Positions 9,477 to 17,068 of a stretch of 64,000 bases of DNA are shown here, one piece after another (the stretch's first letter is position 1; every line of letters starts with the position of its first letter). Under the pieces are notes generated by a model. That model worked only from the letters and a program-made list of their open reading frames with translations. It had not been told where the DNA came from and did not search any database. The position numbers and the translations under genes were made by a program. The stretch lies in assembly GCA_011523545.1 (NCBI GenBank), contig WTGN01000101.1, forward strand, positions 1 through 64,000, in the 5' to 3' direction. Origin of the DNA: Chloroflexota bacterium (GTDB lineage: Bacteria > Chloroflexota > Anaerolineae > Aggregatilineales > Phototrophicaceae).

Positions 9477-11770
9477 ATCGTCGTGTCCCCGGCGTATACA
9501 TGGGCGTGGAGATTTGTTGGCGTGGCGATCATGATGTGAACCAGCTTATCCGCCGGCTTCAGTACAGCTTGCAGCTGGCGAGCGGCTATCTTGTCTTGCT
9601 GGCTCATTTGTCCGCCACCGCCGGGGTGAGAGTGCCATTCCCCAACATAATCTATCCAGCCCCCAGTGCGAGATTGAATGCGCCTCACTGCATCCGGAAT
9701 ATCTTTAATACCTCTGACGAACATATATGGCGTCGACCGGCTATCCGGCGGGGGAGGCAGCACCTTTGTCACATACACCACCTTGTGAATCGGATTGACA
9801 TCCCCGATCAGAATCCCTCCTGTTTCATTTGGTGCGGACTCTGCAACTGATCGCAGGATCTCTCGCTTTACTGGCTCAGTTACTCGAATCTCCCATTGCT
9901 CGTTATTTTCAGCTCGGAGGACCTCAACCGTCGGCACTGACATCTGTTGACGTGGCAAATCTCCTTCGTCGCTGAAAAACGAGAGTTGGAGATAGCCTTC
10001 GCCCGATGCTTGCATGATTTGGCGTTTGAAGTCGATTGACATAAGTGCTGCATGGAATGAAATTTCATCGTCTGCCAAAACCATAGTATCGGTGTGACAA
10101 CCCATACCGATAGGGACCTCTTCAAATTGAAGGTCACGTTTCTCGGCTGCGCGCCCTGCCTTGAGCCAGTCGGAGAGATAATCCTGCTCGCAGGCCAGCG
10201 TAGATAGGTAAGCTTTGATGTCATCCAATCGGGGATTACGGTTGCTGCCCTCGATGCTCATCATGCCGATTTGACCTCTATGCGCAAGCTCAGCGCGCAT
10301 GACACGAATATTGTCAAGCTGCTGACACGCTATGAGCGCCTGTTCAAATGCAATTGATGCTGTTGTATCGATTAGCCATGCGTTTTGGTCCAATAGGTAT
10401 TTCCTTTTCCCGCGCAGGATGTCGATCCCGCTGGACGGCACTGCTCTAACTTCGGCTTGACCGCGGTATATGTGATTGATCTCTTCGCGCAGGGCGTCAG
10501 CCTTGTTGTCGCTGACTCTGCCGGCCAATAGGCTGTGACGAACCAGGTTGTGCGGCAGCAGCGCGTCATGGTCCACAAGCGTCATGTTGGTAAGTCCGGC
10601 TCGCGCCAGGTGCATCGCGACCTTTGAACCGAGCGCGCCACACCCAACAGCCAAGATATTGGGGCAATCAAGTCCTTCAATTCCAGAGATGAGTTGTGCT
10701 TTCTCCGTGGTGAGCGGGCTTATGTTACGCATCGGAAAAATCACTCCTCCATCTAAGCAGATGACCAGGTTTACGAGTTCAATATTGCTTGTATCGCCAA
10801 TCAGGTTGGACGGCCTTTTGATGGCGAGAACCACCGGGATGACTCTGAGAGGCAGATAACCCTTATGCTGATATCGCTCCAGCGCCCGTTTAATAGGCAA
10901 TCCGAGATCGCCTCCCCATTTAAGTAATTGAGGAAGGGTTGTTGGAACCTCAGCGAAATATGTATCGCAGATATTGCCTTCCGCTGTCCATATAAGCATT
11001 CCGAGAAGATGGAGGTCGCCGGGTTGTTGCGGATCGCATTGCTGGTTTAACTCGCGTATCTGCTTCGCTACTCGGTTAGCGTGCTTTCTTGCTACAGTTT
11101 CTATCAGTTCGATGGCATCGCGGGCGTTGCTTGCCAGCGGATCATCGGTGGTGTGCGGCGAGAGCTTATAGCGCAGCAGCGAAAAGCCTTCTTTGCCGTT
11201 TGTTGATTTCAATCGTTCCTGTACATATTGCTGCAGTTCACTAGCAGAATAGATTGACACGCCGCCAGAAGATTCAATCCTGATCGGCTCCCAGCCGTCG
11301 CCGGGAGGAATCAGCCGATTGCAGGCTGCATCACAAAGCCAGTCGCGCACGCGTTTCACTAGATGGAATATGGTGCGCTCTGCCATCCAATCATCAAAGT
11401 TGCCACGATGAAGACAAAAGATGGCTGGAAGCGCGGAACCCATAAGACCCAAGTGTGGAAGCCGGTCGTGTGGGAAATCGAGTCTATCTGAGCAGGCTAG
11501 CGTTGCACGATAGGGGTAATGTTGACGGTGGAGTAAAAGAAGCACTGGCTCTTCTGCCCGAATGTCGATGTTTCCCACAGGACCGCGCGATGGGCGATTA
11601 ACTCTTACCGGAAGGGAAATAGCGATATAGTGTTTGTTCCAACGATGTGCCTGGACAGGTTTTTGAGGATAGGCCTGCTTGAGTTGGCTGATTGCCTCCT
11701 TGATTGCTGGGATCGTCGAGTCACTTGGCCTAAGCGGATCCAGCGACTCGCTGTGGAGAGAATCAACCAT
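9473..11770 (-). CDS. E2-E1-JAB triple fusion, ubiquitin-like conjugation/deconjugation protein
   Basis: The product is 765 aa from ATG 11770, which overlaps the previous stop by 8 bases. An upstream in-frame start at 11824 lies wholly inside the neighbour and is less likely. Residues ~20-160 look E2-like, with a candidate active Cys119 in ALPAIFCLHRG and a following WL helix. Residues ~368-580 are a ThiF/E1 adenylating domain: VGCGALGSK (374-382), LVDHD (399-403) and a candidate catalytic Cys558 in GMGCHTDT. Residues ~632-765 are a JAB/JAMM isopeptidase: ETGG (Glu649) and HSHP...S..D (His713, His715, Ser723, Asp726), matching HxHx7Sx2D exactly. In type II CBASS, Cap2 (E2-E1) and Cap3 (JAB) are separate proteins. 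Here one chain holds all three. No separate ubiquitin-like protein is encoded nearby, so the conjugated partner is unknown. Confidence 0.8.
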   Translation of the reverse strand: MVDSLHSESLDPLRPSDSTIPAIKEAISQLKQAYPQKPVQAHRWNKHYIAISLPVRVNRPSRGPVGNIDIRAEEPVLLLLHRQHYPYRATLACSDRLDFPHDRLPHLGLMGSALPAIFCLHRGNFDDWMAERTIFHLVKRVRDWLCDAACNRLIPPGDGWEPIRIESSGGVSIYSASELQQYVQERLKSTNGKEGFSLLRYKLSPHTTDDPLASNARDAIELIETVARKHANRVAKQIRELNQQCDPQQPGDLHLLGMLIWTAEGNICDTYFAEVPTTLPQLLKWGGDLGLPIKRALERYQHKGYLPLRVIPVVLAIKRPSNLIGDTSNIELVNLVICLDGGVIFPMRNISPLTTEKAQLISGIEGLDCPNILAVGCGALGSKVAMHLARAGLTNMTLVDHDALLPHNLVRHSLLAGRVSDNKADALREEINHIYRGQAEVRAVPSSGIDILRGKRKYLLDQNAWLIDTTASIAFEQALIACQQLDNIRVMRAELAHRGQIGMMSIEGSNRNPRLDDIKAYLSTLACEQDYLSDWLKAGRAAEKRDLQFEEVPIGMGCHTDTMVLADDEISFHAALMSIDFKRQIMQASGEGYLQLSFFSDEGDLPRQQMSVPTVEVLRAENNEQWEIRVTEPVKREILRSVAESAPNETGGILIGDVNPIHKVVYVTKVLPPPPDSRSTPYMFVRGIKDIPDAVRRIQSRTGGWIDYVGEWHSHPGGGGQMSQQDKIAARQLQAVLKPADKLVHIMIATPTNLHAHVYAGDTTI

Positions 11771-12899
11771 AAGTAGGCCGGCTGCCCCGAAGGACGTTGA
11801 TAGGAACCACGACAGCAGCTGCATCCTCCGTAGACGAAGAATCCTTCGGACGCGGGCCGTTTGCGGTCATGACTAATACTATGGGCTCAGGGGCATCCTC
11901 GCTCGGCGTTTCTGATGTGACGAGGAATTGCTCTTCACCAACAACATCAACGTACTCCTGTCTGGCTTCATCGCTCGGCGGGTTGTCATCATCATCTTTG
12001 ATCGGTTTACATGAAGCGATAATGCGTGCGCCTTCTCGACCTTTCTCGAGCAGCTTCTTTGATCCTTCGTTTGGTTCGGAAACGTCGTTTTCATTGAAGA
12101 ACGTCCAGGAGCAATGGTGTGGTGCCAGAAGAAGATCCCAAGCGAGGGTGTCATCATCGCTTTCCTCGACGATACGCTCCCAAACGCGGTAATTGGCATC
12201 GCCGCCAAAAATAGCGAGGCAAGCGTCCGTGACATCGTCGACAGCAAAACGCGCTTGCAGAACTATACTGGTGTTATTTCGTTCGCCGTCGTCAGAGTCG
12301 ATGTCCGCCTTGAAGGGGGCGTGGATGAAGAAGCTGAAATCGTCTTTCGTATCGCCATCGATTTCATTCACTTCTTGTCCTGGATATAGGACGATATCCT
12401 TAAGGTCTTGTAAGTCATCTGAGTCGGTCGAACCTATGATGCGAAGCCGATTGCCCGGGTCGTTGCACGTAGGATCACCGCTTTTGTGTAACTCCATGCG
12501 CCGTTCAGCTTCATCCTTGAATACCTCTGCATGCTCGCTCAGATCATCTTCGAGATCGGAAAATGGCCGTGGCGTGGTCCACAACTCGTTGATAACGATA
12601 AGTTCGTTCTTCTCGTCTTCTTCGGAGTATTCCGAAGGCGGGCCAGTGTAGAAAACCGACTGGAAACCCCGGCAGTGATCCTGGTCGGGGTGTGTAAGGA
12701 CAAATACGTTGATGTACGGCCTGGCATCATCGTCTTTGCTGACGTGATCGAGCAGATGCTCATATACGTCATAGTGTTGTTCATCGCTATCACTGGCACG
12801 AATATTGCAGTCGATCATGATAGTCCATCCGTCCGTCAGGCGAGTAAGCGTAGTGTCGCCATTGCCCACCGGGTAAAAGGTTACTGATGCGTCTGTCAT
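11763..12899 (-). CDS. Metallo-beta-lactamase-fold hydrolase
   Basis: The product is 378 aa. The N-terminal strand VGNGDTTL resembles the opening of ComEC/Rec2-type MBL domains. The metal motif is THPDQDH (His70, Asp72, Asp74, His75), a DxDH variant of HxHxDH, and a later APHHCSW supplies further His ligands. The protein is acidic and Asp-rich in the middle. MBL-fold enzymes include nucleases and phosphodiesterases; the substrate is not predictable here. It is the first gene of the leftward operon (GGAGAG ribosome site just before ATG 12899) and overlaps the E2-E1-JAB start by 8 bases. The shared element at 12967-13006 faces it. Confidence 0.75.
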   Translation of the reverse strand: MTDASVTFYPVGNGDTTLTRLTDGWTIMIDCNIRASDSDEQHYDVYEHLLDHVSKDDDARPYINVFVLTHPDQDHCRGFQSVFYTGPPSEYSEEDEKNELIVINELWTTPRPFSDLEDDLSEHAEVFKDEAERRMELHKSGDPTCNDPGNRLRIIGSTDSDDLQDLKDIVLYPGQEVNEIDGDTKDDFSFFIHAPFKADIDSDDGERNNTSIVLQARFAVDDVTDACLAIFGGDANYRVWERIVEESDDDTLAWDLLLAPHHCSWTFFNENDVSEPNEGSKKLLEKGREGARIIASCKPIKDDDDNPPSDEARQEYVDVVGEEQFLVTSETPSEDAPEPIVLVMTANGPRPKDSSSTEDAAAVVVPINVLRGSRPTYG

Positions 12900-12966
12900 T
12901 CTTCTCTCCTGCCTATCTCTGCAAATTCATCCGATTTGTGAGGGAAACAGGTTGCCCGTGTTTTAG

Positions 12967-13052
12967 CCCTCTATACACTAATACCGAACAATATCGTTTT
13001 CGTGCCACAGATGGCTCGAAATGCCTCGACATCGGTATATACAGATAGAGGG
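12967..13052. promoter_or_regulatory. Divergent pair of identical-architecture promoter elements
   Basis: Two 40-base elements lie back to back, on the minus strand from 13006 to 12967 and on the plus strand from 13013 to 13052, with 6 bases between. They share GGC-[A/T]-CGAAA, then 10 bases, TCGGTAT, 6 bases, and ATAGAGGG. 24 of 40 positions are identical, almost all in these blocks, and the spacers differ. The minus copy ends 67 bases before the MBL start, and the plus copy ends 17 bases before the sigma-factor start. This is what two promoters recognised by one dedicated sigma factor would look like. A single large operator for a dimeric regulator is the alternative. Confidence 0.7.
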
Positions 13053-13069
13053 ATCAAAGGAGTTAGAGG

Positions 13070-13660
13070 TTGCGTAGCGATCAAGACGTAGTCAATGAAT
13101 TGAGAGAAAATTACGAGTTTTACGTCCAATTTCTTGTGGCGCGCGTAGAATTGCTTGCCCAAAACAAGATATGGAATAGAGGGGATTTTCAATTACTTGC
13201 TGGAGGATGGGCGCCCGAGGATGTCGCTCACCATATACTGCTCAAAACACTGAGCGGGGAGAGGCGATACGATCCAAGCAAAGGTTTGTTGACAACATGG
13301 CTGGGAGATCAAGTACGCAGCGTTCTCAGCGCCAGAGTCCAGTCTGAGGCAAATCGTCATGAAAGAGACCTGCCTGAAGACAAGATCGTAGATGATGGAT
13401 TGTTTGGCAATCCGGAAGCCGTTCTAATCGAGAAGCAGAATCAAGAAGCCGTGTCGCACCTTGTCGACCAACTGTATGAGGCTGCGGATAACGATCCGGA
13501 ACTGCTCAGGATGGTGGACGCGATTATGGATGGATGCGAACCCAAACCACGCTTTCTGGCAGAAGAGCTCAATGAAGATGTCCAATACATAAAGAATCTA
13601 TTGAAAAGGCTGAAGCGCCGAGGGAGAAAGGTGATCGGTCACGATGGGCAGAGAGAATAG
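13070..13660 (+). CDS. Sigma-70-family (ECF-like) RNA polymerase sigma factor
   Basis: The product is 196 aa. The start is TTG 13070, supported by AAAGGAG seven bases upstream. Residues ~45-105 look like sigma region 2 (EDVAHHILLKTL...TTWLGDQVRSVLSARV). Residues ~140-190 look like a divergent region 4 helix-turn-helix (FLAEELNEDVQYIKNLLKRLKRR). The size matches ECF-type factors. It should direct RNA polymerase to specific promoters, and the paired elements at 12967-13052 are the obvious candidates, which would include its own. It overlaps the next gene by 17 bases. Assignment is by layout, not by a strong motif, so an unusual HTH regulator is possible. Confidence 0.65.
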   Translation: MRSDQDVVNELRENYEFYVQFLVARVELLAQNKIWNRGDFQLLAGGWAPEDVAHHILLKTLSGERRYDPSKGLLTTWLGDQVRSVLSARVQSEANRHERDLPEDKIVDDGLFGNPEAVLIEKQNQEAVSHLVDQLYEAADNDPELLRMVDAIMDGCEPKPRFLAEELNEDVQYIKNLLKRLKRRGRKVIGHDGQRE

Positions 13661-14096
13661 AAAAAGACTCGAGACAGAGGCTGAACTCTTAGATGCCTTT
13701 TGGGATCTGCTGAGCGACGGCGCTCCTGAATCTGAAGAGGAAGTTCAAGCATTCTTGATTGAGCGGGGCTACAACCTTGAAGAACTTAATGCGCGAGCTG
13801 AACACGTGCTGAAACCGGCGCTCGATACGTCCCCATTAGATTGGCGTAACAGAGCGCAGCGGAAAATGAAAGAAGCAAAACAGAGAAGGGCTAGACGGAC
13901 TCGTAGTGGACATACTACCCGGCAAGATAATATCGAAGTTATCACAAAGATACAGGGGCGTAGTGGTGCTGCCGCACCGGCCTATTTTAGAAACAGTGAT
14001 TTCGACAGTTTAAGCGACGAGGAGCTGCAAGATATCCGGTATGAACTGGAGTTTCTTCAAGCCGAAGATGGTGACAAGCCTGCTGAGAATGAATAA
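13644..14096 (+). CDS. 150-aa hypothetical protein, candidate anti-sigma or protease substrate
   Basis: The product is 150 aa. It has an acidic helical N-terminus (1-65), a strongly basic middle (RAQRKMKEAKQRRARRTR, ~69-86), a flexible stretch and an acidic C-terminus ending in EDGDKPAENE. No membrane segment or known domain was seen. The gene overlaps the sigma gene by 17 bases, and its stop TAA is immediately followed by the ATG of the ImmA/IrrE peptidase. Genes sandwiched between a regulator and an ImmA-type protease often encode the cleaved inhibitor. Here that is only a hypothesis. Confidence 0.6.
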   Translation: MGRENRKRLETEAELLDAFWDLLSDGAPESEEEVQAFLIERGYNLEELNARAEHVLKPALDTSPLDWRNRAQRKMKEAKQRRARRTRSGHTTRQDNIEVITKIQGRSGAAAPAYFRNSDFDSLSDEELQDIRYELEFLQAEDGDKPAENE

Positions 14097-14900
14097 ATGA
14101 GTTATCCAACCCGCGCAGCCGAAACGGTTCTTGATTCATTACCCATAAACACGCCCGCTGACTTGCGTTTTTTGGAAGAGATTGCATGGGAAAGAGGCGC
14201 CGAGGTCCGGCACACTCCCTTCGCCAACGCAGAGGCCCGGGTGACAATTTATCGTGACAGAGGCATCATCACGATCTCCTCCGCTGTCCCCAGCGCGCAC
14301 AGAAAACGGTTTAGTATTGCCCATGAACTGGGACATTTTGAACTCCACCGTTACCGCAAGACGTTATCTGTGTGCTTGAGCGAAGATATAAATGATGATG
14401 AGACAAAAACTGCCGGCAAACTGTTAGAGCAAGAAGCTAACGAGTTCGCTTCCGCGCTTCTGATGCCGGAACGATTCTTCAGGCCTCTCTGTGATGTGGA
14501 AGAACCGTCGTTAAACCATATTGAAGAACTCGCCAATACATTCGATACATCGCTGACGGCCACGGCTCTGCGCTACATCCGCTACGCCGCAGAACCCGTT
14601 GCACTGGTTTACACCGAGAATCAATATATAAAGTGGGTGCAGCGGAGCGAGGAGCTAAAAGCACGGCATCTATTCATTCATGCGCCGAGAAAGCTAGATA
14701 ACGCAAGCAGGGCGTTCCGGCGGTTGTCCAGTCAGCAACCTGTTCTTGCCAGCGCCTGGTTTGATGAAGGGAAGTTTGACGATAGCGCGGAAATTCTGGA
14801 ACATTCCTGGCAGATGCCGGGGTACAACGCTGTTCTGACGCTGCTCTACCTTGATCCAGAAATATTCGATGAAGATGATGATGAGATGATATGGCCATAA
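14097..14900 (+). CDS. ImmA/IrrE-family zinc metallopeptidase
   Basis: The product is 267 aa. The zinc site HELGH is at 76-80 in RFSIAHELGHFELHR. A third ligand candidate is Glu116 in EQEANEFASALLMP, the usual second ImmA/IrrE motif. The C-terminal ~110 residues form an extra, likely sensory, domain. ImmA cleaves the ICEBs1 repressor ImmR, IrrE cleaves DdrO, and CapP cleaves the CBASS repressor CapH. Here the upstream partners are a sigma factor and a 150-aa protein rather than a classical repressor. The start directly abuts the preceding stop (zero spacing), so translation is coupled. Confidence 0.8.
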   Translation: MSYPTRAAETVLDSLPINTPADLRFLEEIAWERGAEVRHTPFANAEARVTIYRDRGIITISSAVPSAHRKRFSIAHELGHFELHRYRKTLSVCLSEDINDDETKTAGKLLEQEANEFASALLMPERFFRPLCDVEEPSLNHIEELANTFDTSLTATALRYIRYAAEPVALVYTENQYIKWVQRSEELKARHLFIHAPRKLDNASRAFRRLSSQQPVLASAWFDEGKFDDSAEILEHSWQMPGYNAVLTLLYLDPEIFDEDDDEMIWP

Positions 14901-15184
14901 CTGTCGGTCGCGAGTCTTTCGGATAAAGCATGGTAGCGAAAGCTTGCCGCAAGAAGCCCCCTGCTGACAACCGCAAGGAAGCCGAAACCCTGACGCAGAA
15001 GCGCGATAATCACCACATCACGCCGCCCGCGGAGCCGGGACAAATCGGATCGCATCATCAAGGTGGGACACCTTGCGCCCTCTTGCTATCGCCATCCACA
15101 AGCATGGTTTACCGGCAACAGCGCATCTAATACTATGATTTTCTGGGCCATGGAGAGTGCACACCGCTTCCGAAGTGAGAGAGC
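14901..15184 (+). other. Gap with possible remnant of a DNA methyltransferase gene start
   Basis: From ATG 14930 a frame reads MVAKACRKKPPADNRKEAETLTQKRDNHH and then degenerates into a non-coding-looking tail. The KKPPADNRKEAET stretch resembles the lysine-rich N-termini of type III-like DNA methyltransferases found in defence islands, but nothing catalytic remains. No promoter for the gene at 15185 could be picked out with confidence. Confidence 0.25.
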
Positions 15185-16039
15185 ATGTCAAACATTAGTA
15201 ACTCCAATACGGATAGAAACAAAAATGATGATGCACGTAATGCGGTTGAGAAGGCGTTGGCCTCTGGACGCGTACCGACCCTTGTCAGATTTTGTTTAGC
15301 CACACTAGGAGGGATTTTTCCGGTTTTTGGAGGAGCTTTTGGAGCAGGCGCCGGGGCATGGTCTGAACATGAACAGAATACCTTTAACAGATTATTCGCG
15401 GCTTGGCTGAAGCTTCAGGAGGACGAAATCCAAGAGATAGGACGAACGCTTGCTGAAGTGATGATACGAATAGACTATACGGACCCGAGAGTTGAAAAAC
15501 GTATTCAAAGCCCCGAATATCTTTCGCTTATCCGAAAAAGCTTTCGTGATTGGTCGGCAGCCGAAAGTGAGGACAAGCGGCAGTACGTGAGAAATCTACT
15601 GAGTAATGCCGCTGCACCAGAGCAAATCTGTAGCGACGATATTATTCGCCTATTCATCAAATGGATTGATGACTACAGCGAGGCTCATTTTCAAGTCATC
15701 AAAGCTATCTACAACAAGAGCGGCAGCACTCGTGGACAAATGTGGATGGAAATTCACGGGGCGAGTGTGCGTGAGGATGCGCCAGAGGCAGATCTGTTTA
15801 AGTTGCTTATCCGCAATCTCAGCACCGGCGGAATTATTCGCCAGCATAGACCCAAAGACGAGTATGGAAACTTTATCAGGCAACAGACAAGGCGCAAGCG
15901 CGGTTCAAGACATACTTCAGCGTTTGACGATGAAAAACCCTATGAGCTGACAGAGCTTGGGAAGTGGTTTGTACATTACACAATGAATGAAATTGTTCCT
16001 CGAATCACACACACTACAGACGATAAGCAAAGCAATTAG
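15185..16039 (+). CDS. Hypothetical protein with a glycine-rich membrane segment
   Basis: The product is 284 aa. A polar N-terminus (1-30) precedes a hydrophobic, Gly-rich segment, residues ~34-57 (FCLATLGGIFPVFGGAFGAG). It is followed by SEHEQNTF and a helical region. The C-terminal part (~160-270) looks like a winged-helix-like or mixed alpha/beta domain ending in ELTELGKWFVHY. I do not recognise the family. A single membrane-inserting segment in front of a cytosolic body, inside a defence island, would be compatible with a membrane-disrupting effector, but nothing proves it. It stands alone, 285 bases after the ImmA/IrrE gene, with GAGAG before its ATG. Confidence 0.55.
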   Translation: MSNISNSNTDRNKNDDARNAVEKALASGRVPTLVRFCLATLGGIFPVFGGAFGAGAGAWSEHEQNTFNRLFAAWLKLQEDEIQEIGRTLAEVMIRIDYTDPRVEKRIQSPEYLSLIRKSFRDWSAAESEDKRQYVRNLLSNAAAPEQICSDDIIRLFIKWIDDYSEAHFQVIKAIYNKSGSTRGQMWMEIHGASVREDAPEADLFKLLIRNLSTGGIIRQHRPKDEYGNFIRQQTRRKRGSRHTSAFDDEKPYELTELGKWFVHYTMNEIVPRITHTTDDKQSN

Positions 16040-16346
16040 AAATGTCTCTTAAGGTGGCAGGACAAGCATACGTTATCGTCCGACGGCCTGCCTCTTGCAC
16101 TCTAAGCTGCGCGCCGATGCCAAGAAACTAGCCTCGATCTATTAACTATAATTATCAACTGAATACCTACCAATTCACCGTCGGATGCCTGGATGTGGCA
16201 TCTGTCTGTAGCCGCTTCCACAACAGCTTCCACCGCAGCGTCAAGGTCCTTCTCATATGCTTCTTCTATGTGAGACGAACTGCTGGAAGGGCAGGCAAAG
16301 CTCAGATGCTGATTGATTGAGGGTGAGCGGCGGCACCGAATCGATG

Positions 16347-16844
16347 CTATTTCTCTCTGGGATCGAAATTGCATGCGCATTTGGCATATATGGCTTCGAT
16401 CTGTTTTTTGACGTGCTTCCAAAAGGCTGTCGGGGCTATCAATACAACCTGACCGCAATCACATAGTCTGATCGGCTCCTCAATGTATTCATTGCCGCCC
16501 ACTGTATCCTCTAACGCCACGCCCCGTCGAACATAAGCATTATGCTTGAGTCCATTGAACAGCCTGGCAGCCAACCTCTCTGAGTGTGGAAAGTCTTCGG
16601 GAGGGAAAAAGGAATCCAGTATCTGTTTCGGCCTGGCTTGCTTCTTGCGATCTTTAGGGTATAGAGGCAGCCTGCTTTTGCACAAGAATGCCAATTCCAT
16701 GCAAGCCATCATGCCTAATAGAGCAAAGGGATGATCATCAGGAGTGATAAGTAGTCTTTCAATCTGACCACGCCAGTGTTTCTCATATACTTCCTTGCAC
16801 GTCTCCGGCCAATACGGATGCTTGTCACATTTGCTCATTTGCAT
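16347..16844 (-). CDS. Hypothetical protein, 165 aa
   Basis: A short polar start is followed by a hydrophobic helical stretch (FALLGMMACMELAFLC, ~41-56), a basic linker, and RLAARLFNGLKHNAYVRR (~91-108). It ends in a Cys-containing segment (LCDCGQVVLIAP, then KCACNFDPREK). The LFNGLKH helix is reminiscent of HEPN-like helical proteins, but the R-x4-6-H RNase motif is not clearly present. Function is unknown. Its 5' leader region contains the three-hairpin structure at 16880-16970 on the opposite strand. Confidence 0.5.
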   Translation of the reverse strand: MQMSKCDKHPYWPETCKEVYEKHWRGQIERLLITPDDHPFALLGMMACMELAFLCKSRLPLYPKDRKKQARPKQILDSFFPPEDFPHSERLAARLFNGLKHNAYVRRGVALEDTVGGNEYIEEPIRLCDCGQVVLIAPTAFWKHVKKQIEAIYAKCACNFDPREK

Positions 16845-16879
16845 TCGCCCCGCGTTCGTGATATAAAGTGTATACCAAC

Positions 16880-16970
16880 ATGTGTTGACCCTCGGACTGC
16901 TCCGAACGGACCGTGTCGAGGGAGGCCAATCGGCCCCAGGGACCCGCCAATGTCGGGTCCTGGCTTTTTC
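16880..16970 (+). ncRNA. Candidate small RNA or leader ending in an intrinsic terminator
   Basis: Three hairpins follow one another on the plus strand. First is an imperfect stem closing CTCG/CGAG around TCCG-AA-CGGA. Second is GGCC-AATC-GGCC at ~16924-16935. Third is a terminator hairpin GGACCCG (16940-16946) / CGGGTCC (16954-16960) followed by TGGCTTTTTC. No plus-strand protein gene lies directly upstream, so a short transcript ending here is plausible. It overlaps the upstream region of the minus-strand gene at 16844. The terminator is well supported; the RNA itself is inferred. Confidence 0.45.
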
Positions 16971-17068
16971 TACACCATCACTGATGAATGAGCGAAGTAT
17001 CGCGTATCAGCGAGCTTCAGGCAACAGCAGGCGTCCTGCAGTAAGAGACGACAAATATCCGGTGCTGA

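Noticed and set aside
8328..14900. Ordinary type II CBASS
   Set aside because: No CD-NTase gene (GS...DxD nucleotidyltransferase) and no CapH-type HTH repressor could be found in any frame of the locus.
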